DNA of 64,000 nt from UBA935 sp031555615 (GTDB taxonomy: Bacteria > Bacillota > Clostridia > Lachnospirales > Lachnospiraceae): assembly GCA_031555615.1 (NCBI GenBank), contig JAVBUF010000009.1:1-64000 (forward strand), given 5' to 3'. Below the pieces are notes generated by a model that searched no databases, was not told the DNA's origin, and saw nothing but the letters and a program-made list of their open reading frames with translations. A program made the position numbers and the translations under genes. Positions 1-7,975 of the stretch are shown here, piece after piece (positions within the stretch are counted from its first letter, which is position 1; each line of letters starts with the position of its first letter).

Positions 1-2
1 TA

Positions 3-293
3 CTAGAAGAAAAAGACCTGGACGGCTATCACATCCTCGAGGAACATTCTACAAGATCGGAAGATGTATTCCGTTTAAAAACAGGAACCCTCTATCCGCC
101 TTTACATAATCATGAAAATGACGGCATGGTAATGTCTTATGATGAAAACGCTGATCATCAGCGTGTGAGAAAGTATTACCGGTTAACCAGTCATGGTAAA
201 GGCCTGCTTGTTAAAAAACAATCTGAATGGATGGCATACACACAAGCGGTAAGCCGCGTGATGGACGGGGGTGTTAGCTTTGACTTCGCTTGA
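3..293 (+). CDS. PadR-family transcriptional regulator, 5' truncated by window edge
   Basis: Only the last 96 codons are present and the gene starts outside the window. The visible part reads as the end of a PadR winged helix: an F-x-L-x-x-G-T-L-Y-P-P-L-H segment (recognition helix region), then R-K-Y-Y-R-L-T-x-x-G, the usual wing strand. PadR proteins are homodimeric repressors that usually control an adjacent membrane protein gene. The stop codon lies 23 bases inside the next gene, whose GTG start is at 271, so the two were probably translationally coupled. The pair PadR plus permease-prefix/FtsW-like membrane protein is common in Clostridia, which supports the call. The ligand and the true start cannot be seen. 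Confidence 0.85.
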   Translation, partial: LEEKDLDGYHILEEHSTRSEDVFRLKTGTLYPPLHNHENDGMVMSYDENADHQRVRKYYRLTSHGKGLLVKKQSEWMAYTQAVSRVMDGGVSFDFA

Positions 294-1670
294 AAGAATA
301 CAGGCTTACGTAAATACCGTATGCCAGCAAATACGATGGAAAAAAGCGCATAATCGTGTTTCTGAAGAACTATTGAATCATATTGAAGATGGGCGGGATT
401 CGTATATAACCCAGGGGTTAGACGAAAATACCGCAACCGAGAAAGCCATTGCCGAGACAGGTGATGCCGCGGATATCGGCACACAGCTGGATCGAATCCA
501 CCGTCCCAAACCGCAGTGGGGCATGTTGGCCGCAACAGTTGTACTCTTGCTCCTTGGTCTTTTAGTAAGGCTGTTTGTTTTTAGGGATGCTGACGAAGTC
601 GGATTCATTTCCACCAGATTATTATTTACCGGGATCGGTATTGTGGGAATGATTGCCGCATATTTTGCCGATTTCACATTTATCGGCAAATATCCTAAGA
701 CAATATATTTTGGTATTATGTTTATTTCGGTGGCAATAATCTTTTTTTCACCACTGGTAAATAAAGTATTGTATTTAAACAGAATATTTTCTTATGGGCA
801 GCACGTTATTCTGCTGTTTCCTCTGGCCTTTCAGCAATTATTTATGCAACAAGAAATAAAGGTTATTGGGGTATCATTTTATGCGGATTAGCTTTTGTAT
901 TGCCATGTTTCATTGCACTTTATTTTCCGTCTGTGTCATTTTTTATCCATTTTGCCGTTGTCGGAGCAGCGCTTTTAGGACTGGCCATTTACAGGCAATG
1001 GTTTGGTACTAAAAGGATGTATAGTTTTTTACTGATGTTCGCGCCTGTTGTCTTACTCACAATCCTGTTTATTTTTACAATAAGTCTGTCATCATACAGA
1101 TGGGCCAGATTGACTGCCGCCTTTAACCCTTCGGTTGATCCAAATGGCATGGGGTATATGAGCATCATGGTAAGGCGGTTATTAGAAGGTGCTGTGTTGT
1201 CAGGAAGAGGAAATATCCCCATTGAGTATGTAGATGGATTAACAGAACCATATTCGATTTTTTATACAGATTTGCTTTTAACCGCTCTGGTATCGCTTTT
1301 AGGATGGATTACATTTGCAATTATTATGGGGGCGCTGCTTTTCTTTATCGTAAAAGGATTCATGCTTTGTTTCAAACAAAAAAGCAGTTTGGGGTTGTTT
1401 GTTTCGGTGGCCATTATGCTGACCTTTTCCATCCAGACAATCAGTTATATTGTGTTTAATCTTGGAATTCAATTTGTTTCGCCGATTTCATTGCCGCTGA
1501 TCTCATACAGTAATACAGCAACGATAATAAATCTTGTGTTAATTGGTTTCATGCTTTCGGTATTTCGGACGGGTGATGTTGTGACAGATGAAAAAATACA
1601 AAGTGTCGCCAAACACCAACGGTTTATTTCCTGGACTGGTGGTAAGCTGATAATTAATTTTAAGGGATAA
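271..1670 (+). pseudogene. Permease-prefix domain + FtsW/RodA/SpoVE-like membrane protein, frameshifted
   Basis: Two open frames, 271-891 and 900-1670, make sense only when joined. The first holds a soluble permease prefix domain 1 (about residues 8-80) followed by several membrane segments. The second continues the membrane part and ends with an FtsW/RodA-like signature: a T-D-L-L-L-T-A loop and the G-I-Q...S-L-P-L-I-S-Y-S segment that aligns with the conserved G-x-L-P-T-G-L-P-L-P-F-I-S-Y-G motif. Translating the second frame upstream of 900 gives a sensible continuation (S-A-I-I-Y-A-T-R-N-K-G-Y-W-G). The shift therefore falls at about 829-833, as if one T were missing from the TTT in a GGCCTTTCAG context. 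The gene is either inactivated or carries a sequencing error. SEDS proteins are lipid II flippases or glycosyltransferases; the role of this prefix-fused form is unknown to me. Confidence 0.75.
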
Positions 1671-1863
1671 AGTAGACCTCGATTCCGCGTTGCTCATCTC
1701 AGTCACGTTGGCTTCGCTAAAAATAAAGTTCAATTTTAAAATGCAACACGCTTTCACACATGTGTGGCACTTCATCCTCCTTGAAGAGTAAGAGCCGAAA
1801 AGATTTCTCTGATCGGCCCTCGGGTTTACTTATGCTTTGATGTATTCAACGCGCAATACATAT
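1671..1863. other. Intergenic stretch between convergent genes
   Basis: No convincing gene. It holds a short inverted repeat (TGTATT...AATACA near 1838-1857) just after the stop of the minus-strand gene, without a T-run, so it is not a clear terminator. This is a plausible left boundary of the decayed island, but no attachment site is visible. Confidence 0.4.
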
Positions 1864-2712
1864 TTACGATCCTAGGGTTCCACCGCTATAATTAATAATG
1901 AGACCGCCTGCCCCCTGATTATTTAAATAAGTCCCCACAATCGTTCCAGCACTCTCCTTATGAATAGTCCCTCCTTTAGACGCGGCATATACTTCCCTAT
2001 TGTTTGTTCCGTACAGGTCTAAAACAGTTACGTTCGTACCTCTAAATACACGTAAAGCAACATATTTATTGCTGATTGTACATTCTTGGATATAAACTGA
2101 ACCTACCTCCACTATGGACATTCCGTACAACCCCACTGTGGTATTATTTCCCACTGTTGAATTACAATAACATAAATATATTGCAGTACCAAGGCAACAC
2201 CACATACTAAAAACATTGTCGGCCGTGGCTGTAGCATTAAGTCCTTGTATAACAATCTGTTGATTACCACAGTTCAAAATTTTCATACCTAAGATATTAT
2301 GACTGGTCTGCCCTGCTTTATTAGCCCCATTGATTGTTAATGTTCCTGATCCCACAAACTTTTCGATTAATATTTCTCCATCATATGTACCAGCATTTAC
2401 ATTAAATGTAACATCTGCCATAAGCAATTTAGGCAATACATCAAGTTCACTCTGCAAATCAGTGATTTCAATGGTTTTAGTAATGGGTTCGGTTAATACA
2501 GGAATAGCAATTCCACTTCCGCCCGATCCAGAACCATTAATTTGCATCAGGAATGCTTTAATCTGGCTAAACAGCTTCGGAACACTTTGGCATGATTTAA
2601 GTCCGGCAAGTGCCTCCTCTTTAGTTGGCAGGGGGGTCTTCCCTGATTCATAATCTTCAAATTGTACATATGTAGTTTTTACTTTTTCGTATTCTCTTCC
2701 TTTGCGACTCAT
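1864..2712 (-). CDS. Beta-helix / phage tail-fibre-like protein
   Basis: 282 residues. The N-terminal 60 residues are charged and helical. They are followed by a Gly/Ser linker (G-S-G-S-G-G-S-G) and then a long region rich in short beta strands, Asn, Gly and Val, ending in Gly-rich turns. This layout is typical of right-handed beta-helix fibre or tailspike proteins. It has no signal peptide or membrane segment. The ribosome binding site is weak (GAGAG, about 8 bases before the ATG). It lies among phage-like fragments (Rha-like remnant, integrase remnant), which supports a prophage origin. The exact function is not recognised; a surface-exposed beta-helix protein of host origin is an alternative. 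Confidence 0.6.
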   Translation of the reverse strand: MSRKGREYEKVKTTYVQFEDYESGKTPLPTKEEALAGLKSCQSVPKLFSQIKAFLMQINGSGSGGSGIAIPVLTEPITKTIEITDLQSELDVLPKLLMADVTFNVNAGTYDGEILIEKFVGSGTLTINGANKAGQTSHNILGMKILNCGNQQIVIQGLNATATADNVFSMWCCLGTAIYLCYCNSTVGNNTTVGLYGMSIVEVGSVYIQECTISNKYVALRVFRGTNVTVLDLYGTNNREVYAASKGGTIHKESAGTIVGTYLNNQGAGGLIINYSGGTLGS

Positions 2713-2851
2713 AATATTATCTCTCTTTCGTATTTTATTTTTAGCTCATACGTATGTTCTTAGATAATATTACTTCATTCGTAATTTTACTGGTTACCCA
2801 TACAGAAAACCTTACTTCCCAAAAAGAAAGAAAGTATATAATAACCCTTTT

Positions 2852-2898
2852 GCTCAAAAATGAGCCAAACAATCAGGCAATTCTACTCAAAAATGAGT
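2852..2898. promoter_or_regulatory. Twin palindromic operator-like sites
   Basis: Two near-identical palindromes, GCTCAAAAATGAGC (2852-2865) and ACTCAAAAATGAGT (2885-2898), have starts 33 bases apart, about three helical turns, so both would face the same side of the DNA. They lie about 140 bases upstream of the tail-fibre-like gene start. They look like paired binding sites for a dimeric repressor, possibly of phage origin; the regulator is not identifiable. Confidence 0.45.
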
Positions 2899-3310
2899 AA
2901 AACCTCAAAAGGTAACACACAGGCATATAAACGTCTGCCGTCATTTTTATTTTCGCCTTGCTTCTCAACATGGGAAATCCCACCATCAACCACCATACAT
3001 CTGCTGGCATTATTTTTATATCTTAACACCTTATCATTATCGGATACCCCGTACTTTCTGCCTGACAAGAGCCTAATAGTCTTAAGCTTGCACATTTCAT
3101 AGAATTGCCGGACAAGTTCCTTTTTAAAGGTGCTACTTTTCACTGTTTTTCAGATATGCAAGGAGTAATGTTGCTTGCTCTTCATTTAAAAGAATTAATT
3201 CCACTGAACTACCTCCAGAACTTTCCTCATTTGAAATCCGTAAAGTTCCAAACACTTCAAAATCAAGCCAATTCTCATCTGTATTCTTAGGAGGGCCTAC
3301 CCAGTAAGAT
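2883..3310 (-). pseudogene. Rha-family phage regulatory protein remnant
   Basis: On the minus strand, 3155-3310 translates to a piece containing F-G-T-L-R-I-S-N-E and L-L-N-E-E-Q-A-T-L-L-L-A-Y-L-K-N-S-E-K. After a frame disruption, the reading continues as F-K-K-E-L-V-R-Q-F-Y-E-M in the frame 2883-3143. The combination E-Q-A-T-x-L...F-K-x-x-L-V-x-x-F-Y-x-M is characteristic of the Rha/pRha family of phage regulatory proteins. A stop follows the first piece and the downstream portion no longer resembles the family, so the gene is broken. No credible start or ribosome binding site is visible. It supports a prophage origin for this island. Confidence 0.6.
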
Positions 3311-3726
3311 TATCTCCCCACAACATATTACATTCTATTAATCATTGTCTTAATCAATTAAAATGTATTTAGACTTATCTCGTCTCTCTTTTTCCCGATT
3401 TAAAAAATCGGTAAATTCAATCCCCTTGTTAAATTTATCTTTGCCTAACAAGAGTGTTCTTCAGATAAAGCAATAGCTTCTATTGTGATTTGTCATTGTC
3501 CTAATTACGGATGCACCTTAACTCAACTTCAACATGTTGGTCATTTGAAAAAAGATGATCTTAAAAAAGTAAAAAAACGGTCAATAAAAATTCTCCAAAA
3601 AGATTTTTGTATTACGCACTTGCGGTAATACTTGCAGTTTTATTACATATCTGGATTGTTGAACCGTTATTGGTATATATAAACAATAGATAACTCCTTT
3701 TACGGACCATCTACTAATCCTCTATT
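3311..3726. other. Gene-free, degenerate stretch
   Basis: AT-rich sequence with no well-supported gene. A short plus-strand frame ending at about 3691 encodes a basic segment followed by one hydrophobic stretch (A-L-A-V-I-L-A-V-L-L-H-I-W-I-V), preceded by a stop and an A7 tract. It looks like the tail of a broken small membrane protein. Nothing else could be recognised. Confidence 0.4.
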
Positions 3727-3927
3727 CTAACCCGTATCATTTCTACGTCCCAAAACTATTTCTATCGGCTCTCCGATATCCTGTTCTTTATTTGTAAATA
3801 GCGTATATTTCTTTCCAAGAAGTTCAGCGTCTTTATTGGCATCAAAAAGCTTGGCCGGTATTTCTACAATCTGCGGAATTTCTTCTTTTATCGCTTGTTT
3901 TCTCGGCTTTCCATCATCACCGGACAC
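3727..3927 (-). CDS. Small charged protein of unknown function
   Basis: 66 residues, highly charged (many Lys, Glu, Asp), with no membrane segment and no motif I recognise. A good ribosome binding site (AAAGGAAG, about 8 bases before the ATG) supports expression. It lies downstream of the four-helix membrane protein on the same strand, but a terminator hairpin separates them, so they may be independent. It is part of the decayed mobile island. Confidence 0.45.
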   Translation of the reverse strand: MSGDDGKPRKQAIKEEIPQIVEIPAKLFDANKDAELLGKKYTLFTNKEQDIGEPIEIVLGRRNDTG

Positions 3928-3953
3928 ATATACAGATTCTTCCTTTCTGTTTT

Positions 3954-3986
3954 GGATAAAAGAAAAGAGCCTCTTATTGAGACTCT
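3954..3986 (-). terminator. Rho-independent terminator of the small membrane protein gene
   Basis: On the minus strand the arms AGAGTCTC and GAGGCTCT pair over 8 bp (one G-U) around a 5-base loop and are followed by a T-rich run. It lies 10 bases after the stop of the 3996-4457 gene. Confidence 0.65.
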
Positions 3987-3995
3987 CAGTTACTA

Positions 3996-4457
3996 CTATT
4001 TTTTCTTTATTAAAGAATGTATTTTACTGCCTGCTACAGTAATAGTGATAACGTATCCTATCGACCTTATTACCGCAATGAAAGTTCTATCTATTACGTC
4101 TTTTTCATCAAGATTAATGAATGTAAAAAGTAACATTACTGTAATTAACAGGATACTTAATAATGACTCCAACTTTTTAGTTTTTTCAGTACCGCCTAAT
4201 TCCATACACGCATTTAGAAGTACTAGTATAGTTAGCAGCATGCCCATATAAGCGCCAATTATGGATACGTTTGCATTATTTACCCAGTGAAAAAACGAAT
4301 TGGGTATCAAAAAGGCAGTCATTAAGATGGCAAATATATAGCCCCCCCACAATACATATCTAGAAAACTTATCCCAATCAAACTTATTAGGCTGTGACGT
4401 ATGCGACTTGCGTAAAATTGATTTATTTTTATTATATTTTATATCAAATTCTACCAT
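3996..4457 (-). CDS. Small integral membrane protein, unknown function
   Basis: 153 residues. A basic, hydrophilic N-terminus of about 30 residues is followed by four hydrophobic segments (roughly 34-52, 63-82, 97-113, 127-145) and a Lys-rich tail, which suggests a cytoplasmic C-terminus. No family is recognised. The ribosome binding site is poor, so the start is uncertain. A clear terminator directly follows the gene. The location in a region of phage remnants suggests acquired cargo; it could be an immunity or superinfection-type membrane protein, but nothing in the sequence proves this. Confidence 0.55.
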   Translation of the reverse strand: MVEFDIKYNKNKSILRKSHTSQPNKFDWDKFSRYVLWGGYIFAILMTAFLIPNSFFHWVNNANVSIIGAYMGMLLTILVLLNACMELGGTEKTKKLESLLSILLITVMLLFTFINLDEKDVIDRTFIAVIRSIGYVITITVAGSKIHSLIKKK

Positions 4458-4620
4458 ATATCAACAAAAAGCGCCTGTTTTAACAATAGATGCCTTCTCG
4501 GATGTAAAAGGAGAATTTCATATCCGTTATTTCTGATATCAGTATAGCAAATATTCGTGTACCATTCTATGCCATCTTTATGGTAACATGAAATTATTAA
4601 GTGCCTCTACATGAGTTCTG

Positions 4621-4800
4621 TTGGGACATACCTCTGCCACATTGTTAATAAGTCAGAACGTTGATGTCCGTACCGTATCCAGATGGTTAGGCCTTGCACA
4701 GACCAGCATCACCATGAACATATATGCCCACTCCCTTAAGAAGATGGATGAAAAAGCCGCCAACGCTTTAGAGAATCTTATGATCCATAAACAGGCATAA
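4621..4800 (+). pseudogene. C-terminal fragment of a tyrosine recombinase (phage integrase)
   Basis: The 59 codons before the TAA at 4798 read G-H-T-S-A-T-L-L-I-S-Q-N-V-D-V-R-T-V-S, then W-L-G-L-A-Q-T-S-I-T-M-N-I-Y-A-H-S-L. This is the C-terminal catalytic block of Xer/phage-type integrases (the R-H-x-x-A-T-x-L-L box with its Arg region lost, the WLGHA box, and the nucleophile Tyr in N-I-Y-A-H-S). An in-frame stop lies just upstream and the remaining 250 or so residues are missing, so it is a remnant. It sits about 100 bases from the 3' end of tRNA-Thr, the usual place for the integrase of a tRNA-inserted element. Confidence 0.8.
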
Positions 4801-4823
4801 AAAAATCATTGTTAGTCAAATTA

Positions 4824-4848
4824 CAAAAAAGCACCCTTCTAGGATGCT
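4824..4848 (-). terminator. Terminator of tRNA-Thr
   Basis: On the minus strand AGCATCC pairs with GGGTGCT (one U-G) around TAGAA and is followed by TTTTTT. It could also act weakly on the plus strand after the integrase remnant, where a T-rich run follows as well. Confidence 0.7.
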
Positions 4849-4900
4849 TTCTTTTTGCCTTCTTCGGCTGAAACCCTTGTATTTACTTGGTTTAAATGAA

Positions 4901-4973
4901 AGCTGATGACGGGAATCGGACCCGTGACCTCCGCACTACCAATGCGACGCTCTACCGACTGAGCCACATCAGC
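4901..4973 (-). tRNA. tRNA-Thr (anticodon GGT)
   Basis: A 73-base cloverleaf on the minus strand: acceptor GCTGATG paired with CATCAGC, D-arm GCTC...GAGC, anticodon stem TCGCA/TGCGG around the loop TTGGTAG (anticodon GGT at the 34-36 position), and the T-arm with GGTCCGATTCC. CCA is not encoded. A TTGACA/TACAAT promoter precedes it and a terminator follows. Confidence 0.95.
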
Positions 4974-5026
4974 CTGTTAGCCCTTCTCCAGTAAAAACAT
5001 GTTGTCCTTTTGGGCTACCGAAGTGT

Positions 5027-5056
5027 ATTGTATCACACTTGATTTTGGTTTGTCAA
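5027..5056 (-). promoter_or_regulatory. SigA-type promoter for tRNA-Thr
   Basis: TTGACA and TACAAT separated by 18 bases, reading toward the tRNA. The -35 box lies just after the stop codon of the EIIC-EAL gene. Confidence 0.75.
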
Positions 5057-5059
5057 CGA

Positions 5060-7186
5060 CTATTTTCCTTTATAAAATGTAATATAGGCTTCTTCTTCCA
5101 ATGGCTTGGAGAACAGATATCCCTGGAATACATGACAGCCGAAATCATACAGAATATCCCTCTGTTCCTGGGTTTCCACCACTTCTGCAATAACCTCCAT
5201 ATGAACACTGTCAGCCAGTTGGATGATGGCTTTGACAATATCCGCCGAGCTTTTATCTGTTAAAATATCTTCTACCAGAGAACCGTCTAATTTCACTGTA
5301 TCAAATACATAAGATTTTATATATTGCAGGGAAGTATGACCCATTCCGAAATCATCGATAGCCAGCCGGACGCCGATCTCCTTCAGCCGTTCCATAGCCT
5401 GTTTGCTGAGATTGGAATCATCCAGGGCGATGTTTTCCGTTAACTCGATTTCCAACATTTTGGGATCCAGATCATTCTGCTGGATTCCGGTTTTTAAAAC
5501 CTCAATGATACTTTCATTCATTAACTGCAGAGGGGACAGATTAATGGACAGCACCTGTACCATACCCAGTTTGATAAACCGGCCCTGTGCCTTTAGGGCC
5601 TCCGTGAATATCCACTCATTCAGCCGGGTATCCAGCTTCGCTTCTTCGGCCAAAGTAATAATTGTGGGGGGAGGAATCATCCCCAGCTTGCTGTGTCTCC
5701 ACCGCAGCAGGGTTTCACAGCCAAAAATCTTTCCTTCCCGGTTAATCTGGGGTTGATAAACCAAAAACAACTCCCCGTTCCCGTTCTTGGAGAGAACATA
5801 TTCCAAATCCCCGGCAATGGCCCGGGCCAGTGCACCCACTTCATCCTGGCGGTTCAGCATAACCTGAGGCCGCTGGTTATCAACATAATCAATTTGTTCA
5901 TTTAACTTTTTCATTACCTGCTGGTTACTTTTTTCCTTAGCCATTTCATTTAATTTGATAAATGGCATATATACCATCACACCCACCGCCAGATTGACCA
6001 ATTGCAGGATGGCGCCGGCAATACTGCCGGTGGCCACATAGCCGCCGATCAAAATAGGAGTGGTCCAGGAAACAGACTCCGTCACTACCGGAACCAGATT
6101 CAGGCTGGTTGCCGCATAAGCAATCAGAACCTGGATGACCGGCAAAAACAAAAACGGAATGATATAAAAAGGATTTAAAACAATCGGCAATCCATAAATT
6201 ATAGTTTCATTAATATTAAACAGAGCCAAAGGTAAAGAAAGCTTACCCAGTCGGGACGAACTGGTATTTCTGGCGAATATAAGCAGGGCAATGATCAGAC
6301 AAAGGGTGGATCCCGAACCGCCCATCTTGGTATAGACATCAAAAAATTGTTTGGTAAAAATTTCTACGGGAACCTGTCCGGCCTCCACTGCCGCAACGTT
6401 CACATCCAGCATCGGAACCCACAGCATCTGGGCAACATTTTCCATAATATTACTGCCATGCAGACCCAAAACCCAGAAAAATTGCGAGAAAAAGGTAAAT
6501 ACAAAGGCTGCCAGCAAGCCATGCTGTAAAGGTGCAAAAATGGCTTTCAACACATCATAGATAAAAAGGTGGATATCTTCTATCCCAAATGCCGAAAGAA
6601 TCAAGCGGGCAACACAAAAAATCAAAAAAGTCAAAACCGCCGGTTCCAATGCATTTACCGCCTGCACAAACAGCGAATCCGCCTCATCCGCATAAACCCT
6701 GATTTTAATCTTACGATGTTTGCAGAAAAAGAAAAATAACTGGGAGGACAGCACCGCAACCAAAACCGCCACAAACAGCCCGGTAGCTCCCATCTGCGTA
6801 AAACGCAGTCCGCCATCCCTGGTATCGGATATGGAAATCAGACACCCCAGGCTGACCAGGGAAACCGTCAGGGGATTGATCAGACGTTGTTTAGTTGGCT
6901 CGTGGGCTTTAGCGATGGAATAACTGATGGACAACAGGATACCCAGAGACATGATCTGCGTTGTTCCGGTATTAATATTGGAAGCAAAGCTCTTCCATCC
7001 TGTTCCGAATACCTTTACCATAAAATCCTGAAACAATGGAATAGGCAGATTATTAATCAATATACAAAAAGAACCGATAATCAATATCGGCATCATATTT
7101 ACCAGACCTTGACGGATGGCTTTCATAATGTGATTGGATGAAAATGCATGCATAGTGTCTATCATTTTTTCGATTAGCTGATTCAT
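5060..7186 (-). CDS. PTS EIIC-like membrane domain fused to a c-di-GMP EAL phosphodiesterase domain
   Basis: 708 residues from the ATG at 7186, chosen because GGAGG lies 8 bases upstream; in-frame codons before it lack a site. Residues 1-420 are a multi-pass membrane domain resembling PTS enzyme IIC of the lactose/cellobiose family, with the conserved F-N-I-N-E-T-I-I-Y-G-L-P-I region. There are no IIA or IIB domains. After a short linker, residues about 450-708 form an EAL domain with E-T-L-L-R-W (EAL box), N-L-S, E-L-T-E-N, D-D-F-G, V-K-L-D and F-Q-G-Y-L-F-S-K-P. The metal and substrate residues therefore look intact and hydrolysis of cyclic di-GMP is expected. The EIIC part may sense a sugar rather than transport it. 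A TACAAT box with an upstream TG lies at 7228-7233. Confidence 0.85.
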   Translation of the reverse strand: MNQLIEKMIDTMHAFSSNHIMKAIRQGLVNMMPILIIGSFCILINNLPIPLFQDFMVKVFGTGWKSFASNINTGTTQIMSLGILLSISYSIAKAHEPTKQRLINPLTVSLVSLGCLISISDTRDGGLRFTQMGATGLFVAVLVAVLSSQLFFFFCKHRKIKIRVYADEADSLFVQAVNALEPAVLTFLIFCVARLILSAFGIEDIHLFIYDVLKAIFAPLQHGLLAAFVFTFFSQFFWVLGLHGSNIMENVAQMLWVPMLDVNVAAVEAGQVPVEIFTKQFFDVYTKMGGSGSTLCLIIALLIFARNTSSSRLGKLSLPLALFNINETIIYGLPIVLNPFYIIPFLFLPVIQVLIAYAATSLNLVPVVTESVSWTTPILIGGYVATGSIAGAILQLVNLAVGVMVYMPFIKLNEMAKEKSNQQVMKKLNEQIDYVDNQRPQVMLNRQDEVGALARAIAGDLEYVLSKNGNGELFLVYQPQINREGKIFGCETLLRWRHSKLGMIPPPTIITLAEEAKLDTRLNEWIFTEALKAQGRFIKLGMVQVLSINLSPLQLMNESIIEVLKTGIQQNDLDPKMLEIELTENIALDDSNLSKQAMERLKEIGVRLAIDDFGMGHTSLQYIKSYVFDTVKLDGSLVEDILTDKSSADIVKAIIQLADSVHMEVIAEVVETQEQRDILYDFGCHVFQGYLFSKPLEEEAYITFYKGK

Positions 7187-7303
7187 TGTTAAAACCTCCA
7201 ACAAATGGGTCAAAAGTACCACTTATTATTGTACCACAATTCAATGAAAAAAGGCACCCTATTTTTTACAACATTTCCACCATCCGAATTCAAAAAAATA
7301 TAT

Positions 7304-7336
7304 CAAAAAAGCTGCTTACCATGTTCGGTAAGCAGC
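7304..7336 (-). terminator. Terminator of the RND-TetR operon
   Basis: A perfect 10-bp hairpin (GCTGCTTACC/GGTAAGCAGC, 6-base loop) followed on the minus strand by TTTTTT. It lies 24 bases after the TetR stop. Confidence 0.9.
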
Positions 7337-7360
7337 AATCCGCAAGCATCCCCCAGATCT

Positions 7361-7975
7361 TTAGTCGATACCAACCTCACTGCATATCCCATCACATACC
7401 AGTCTGTGCATCAGTGCCGGCTCACAATCCCGCTCTGACCGCGGTGTCAAAGCATACATTCCATAGGTCAGCAGCTTTGAAGCAATATTAAGCCTGGTAT
7501 AAGAAACCGGTATCGCTCTCTGCTGCCATCCTTCATCCCCTGCACATTGCAGCAAATGTTCCAATATCTTCTCCGGCATATACATTTCCTGAGACTGCTC
7601 TTTTACTCTTTTTTCAATCTGATGGCTGATGGGCGAATTATCCGTAACAACATTCACCACCTTAAGCAGACACGCCTGTTCATATTTCTTTTCATCCATC
7701 ACATCCAGTATATACAGTATTTTTTCCCGAAAATTGCTTTTCTTTTCCAACGCTACTTGTAAATCAATACAAATGATACTGATTTTATGGATCAGCGCAC
7801 CGGCAATCAGTTCTTCCTTATTGGTAAAGTATTCATAAGCCGTCCCTTTTCCAATCCCTGCCCGTTCGGTAATCTGTGCCACCGTCATACGGTTTACATC
7901 AGCACCTTCCAGCATCAGTTCATCAACTGCCTGATAAAGCGCTTCAACTTTCGGTGATAAGGATATCCTTGTCAT
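7361..7975 (-). CDS. TetR/AcrR-family repressor of the RND efflux operon
   Basis: 204 residues. The N-terminal helix-turn-helix is clear (M-T-V-A-Q-I-T-E-R-A-G-I-G-K-G-T-A-Y-E-Y-F-T-N-K-E-E-L at about 30-56). The C-terminal ligand-binding domain is divergent, as usual for the family. GAGGGAG lies 6 bases before the ATG. The start lies 32 bases inside the end of the RND gene, so the two are cotranslated. A palindrome CCGACCGGTCGG just downstream of the operon promoter is the likely operator, giving feedback control of its own operon and pump. The inducer is unknown. Confidence 0.9.
   Translation of the reverse strand: MTRISLSPKVEALYQAVDELMLEGADVNRMTVAQITERAGIGKGTAYEYFTNKEELIAGALIHKISIICIDLQVALEKKSNFREKILYILDVMDEKKYEQACLLKVVNVVTDNSPISHQIEKRVKEQSQEMYMPEKILEHLLQCAGDEGWQQRAIPVSYTRLNIASKLLTYGMYALTPRSERDCEPALMHRLVCDGICSEVGID

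Noticed and set aside
820..840. Programmed -1 frameshift in the FtsW-like gene
   Set aside because: No slippery heptamer and no downstream structure seen; a mutation or sequence error is simpler.
4880..4973. Attachment-site duplication of the tRNA-Thr 3' end
   Set aside because: No second copy of the tRNA 3' end was found in the left part of the window, so att sites are not called.
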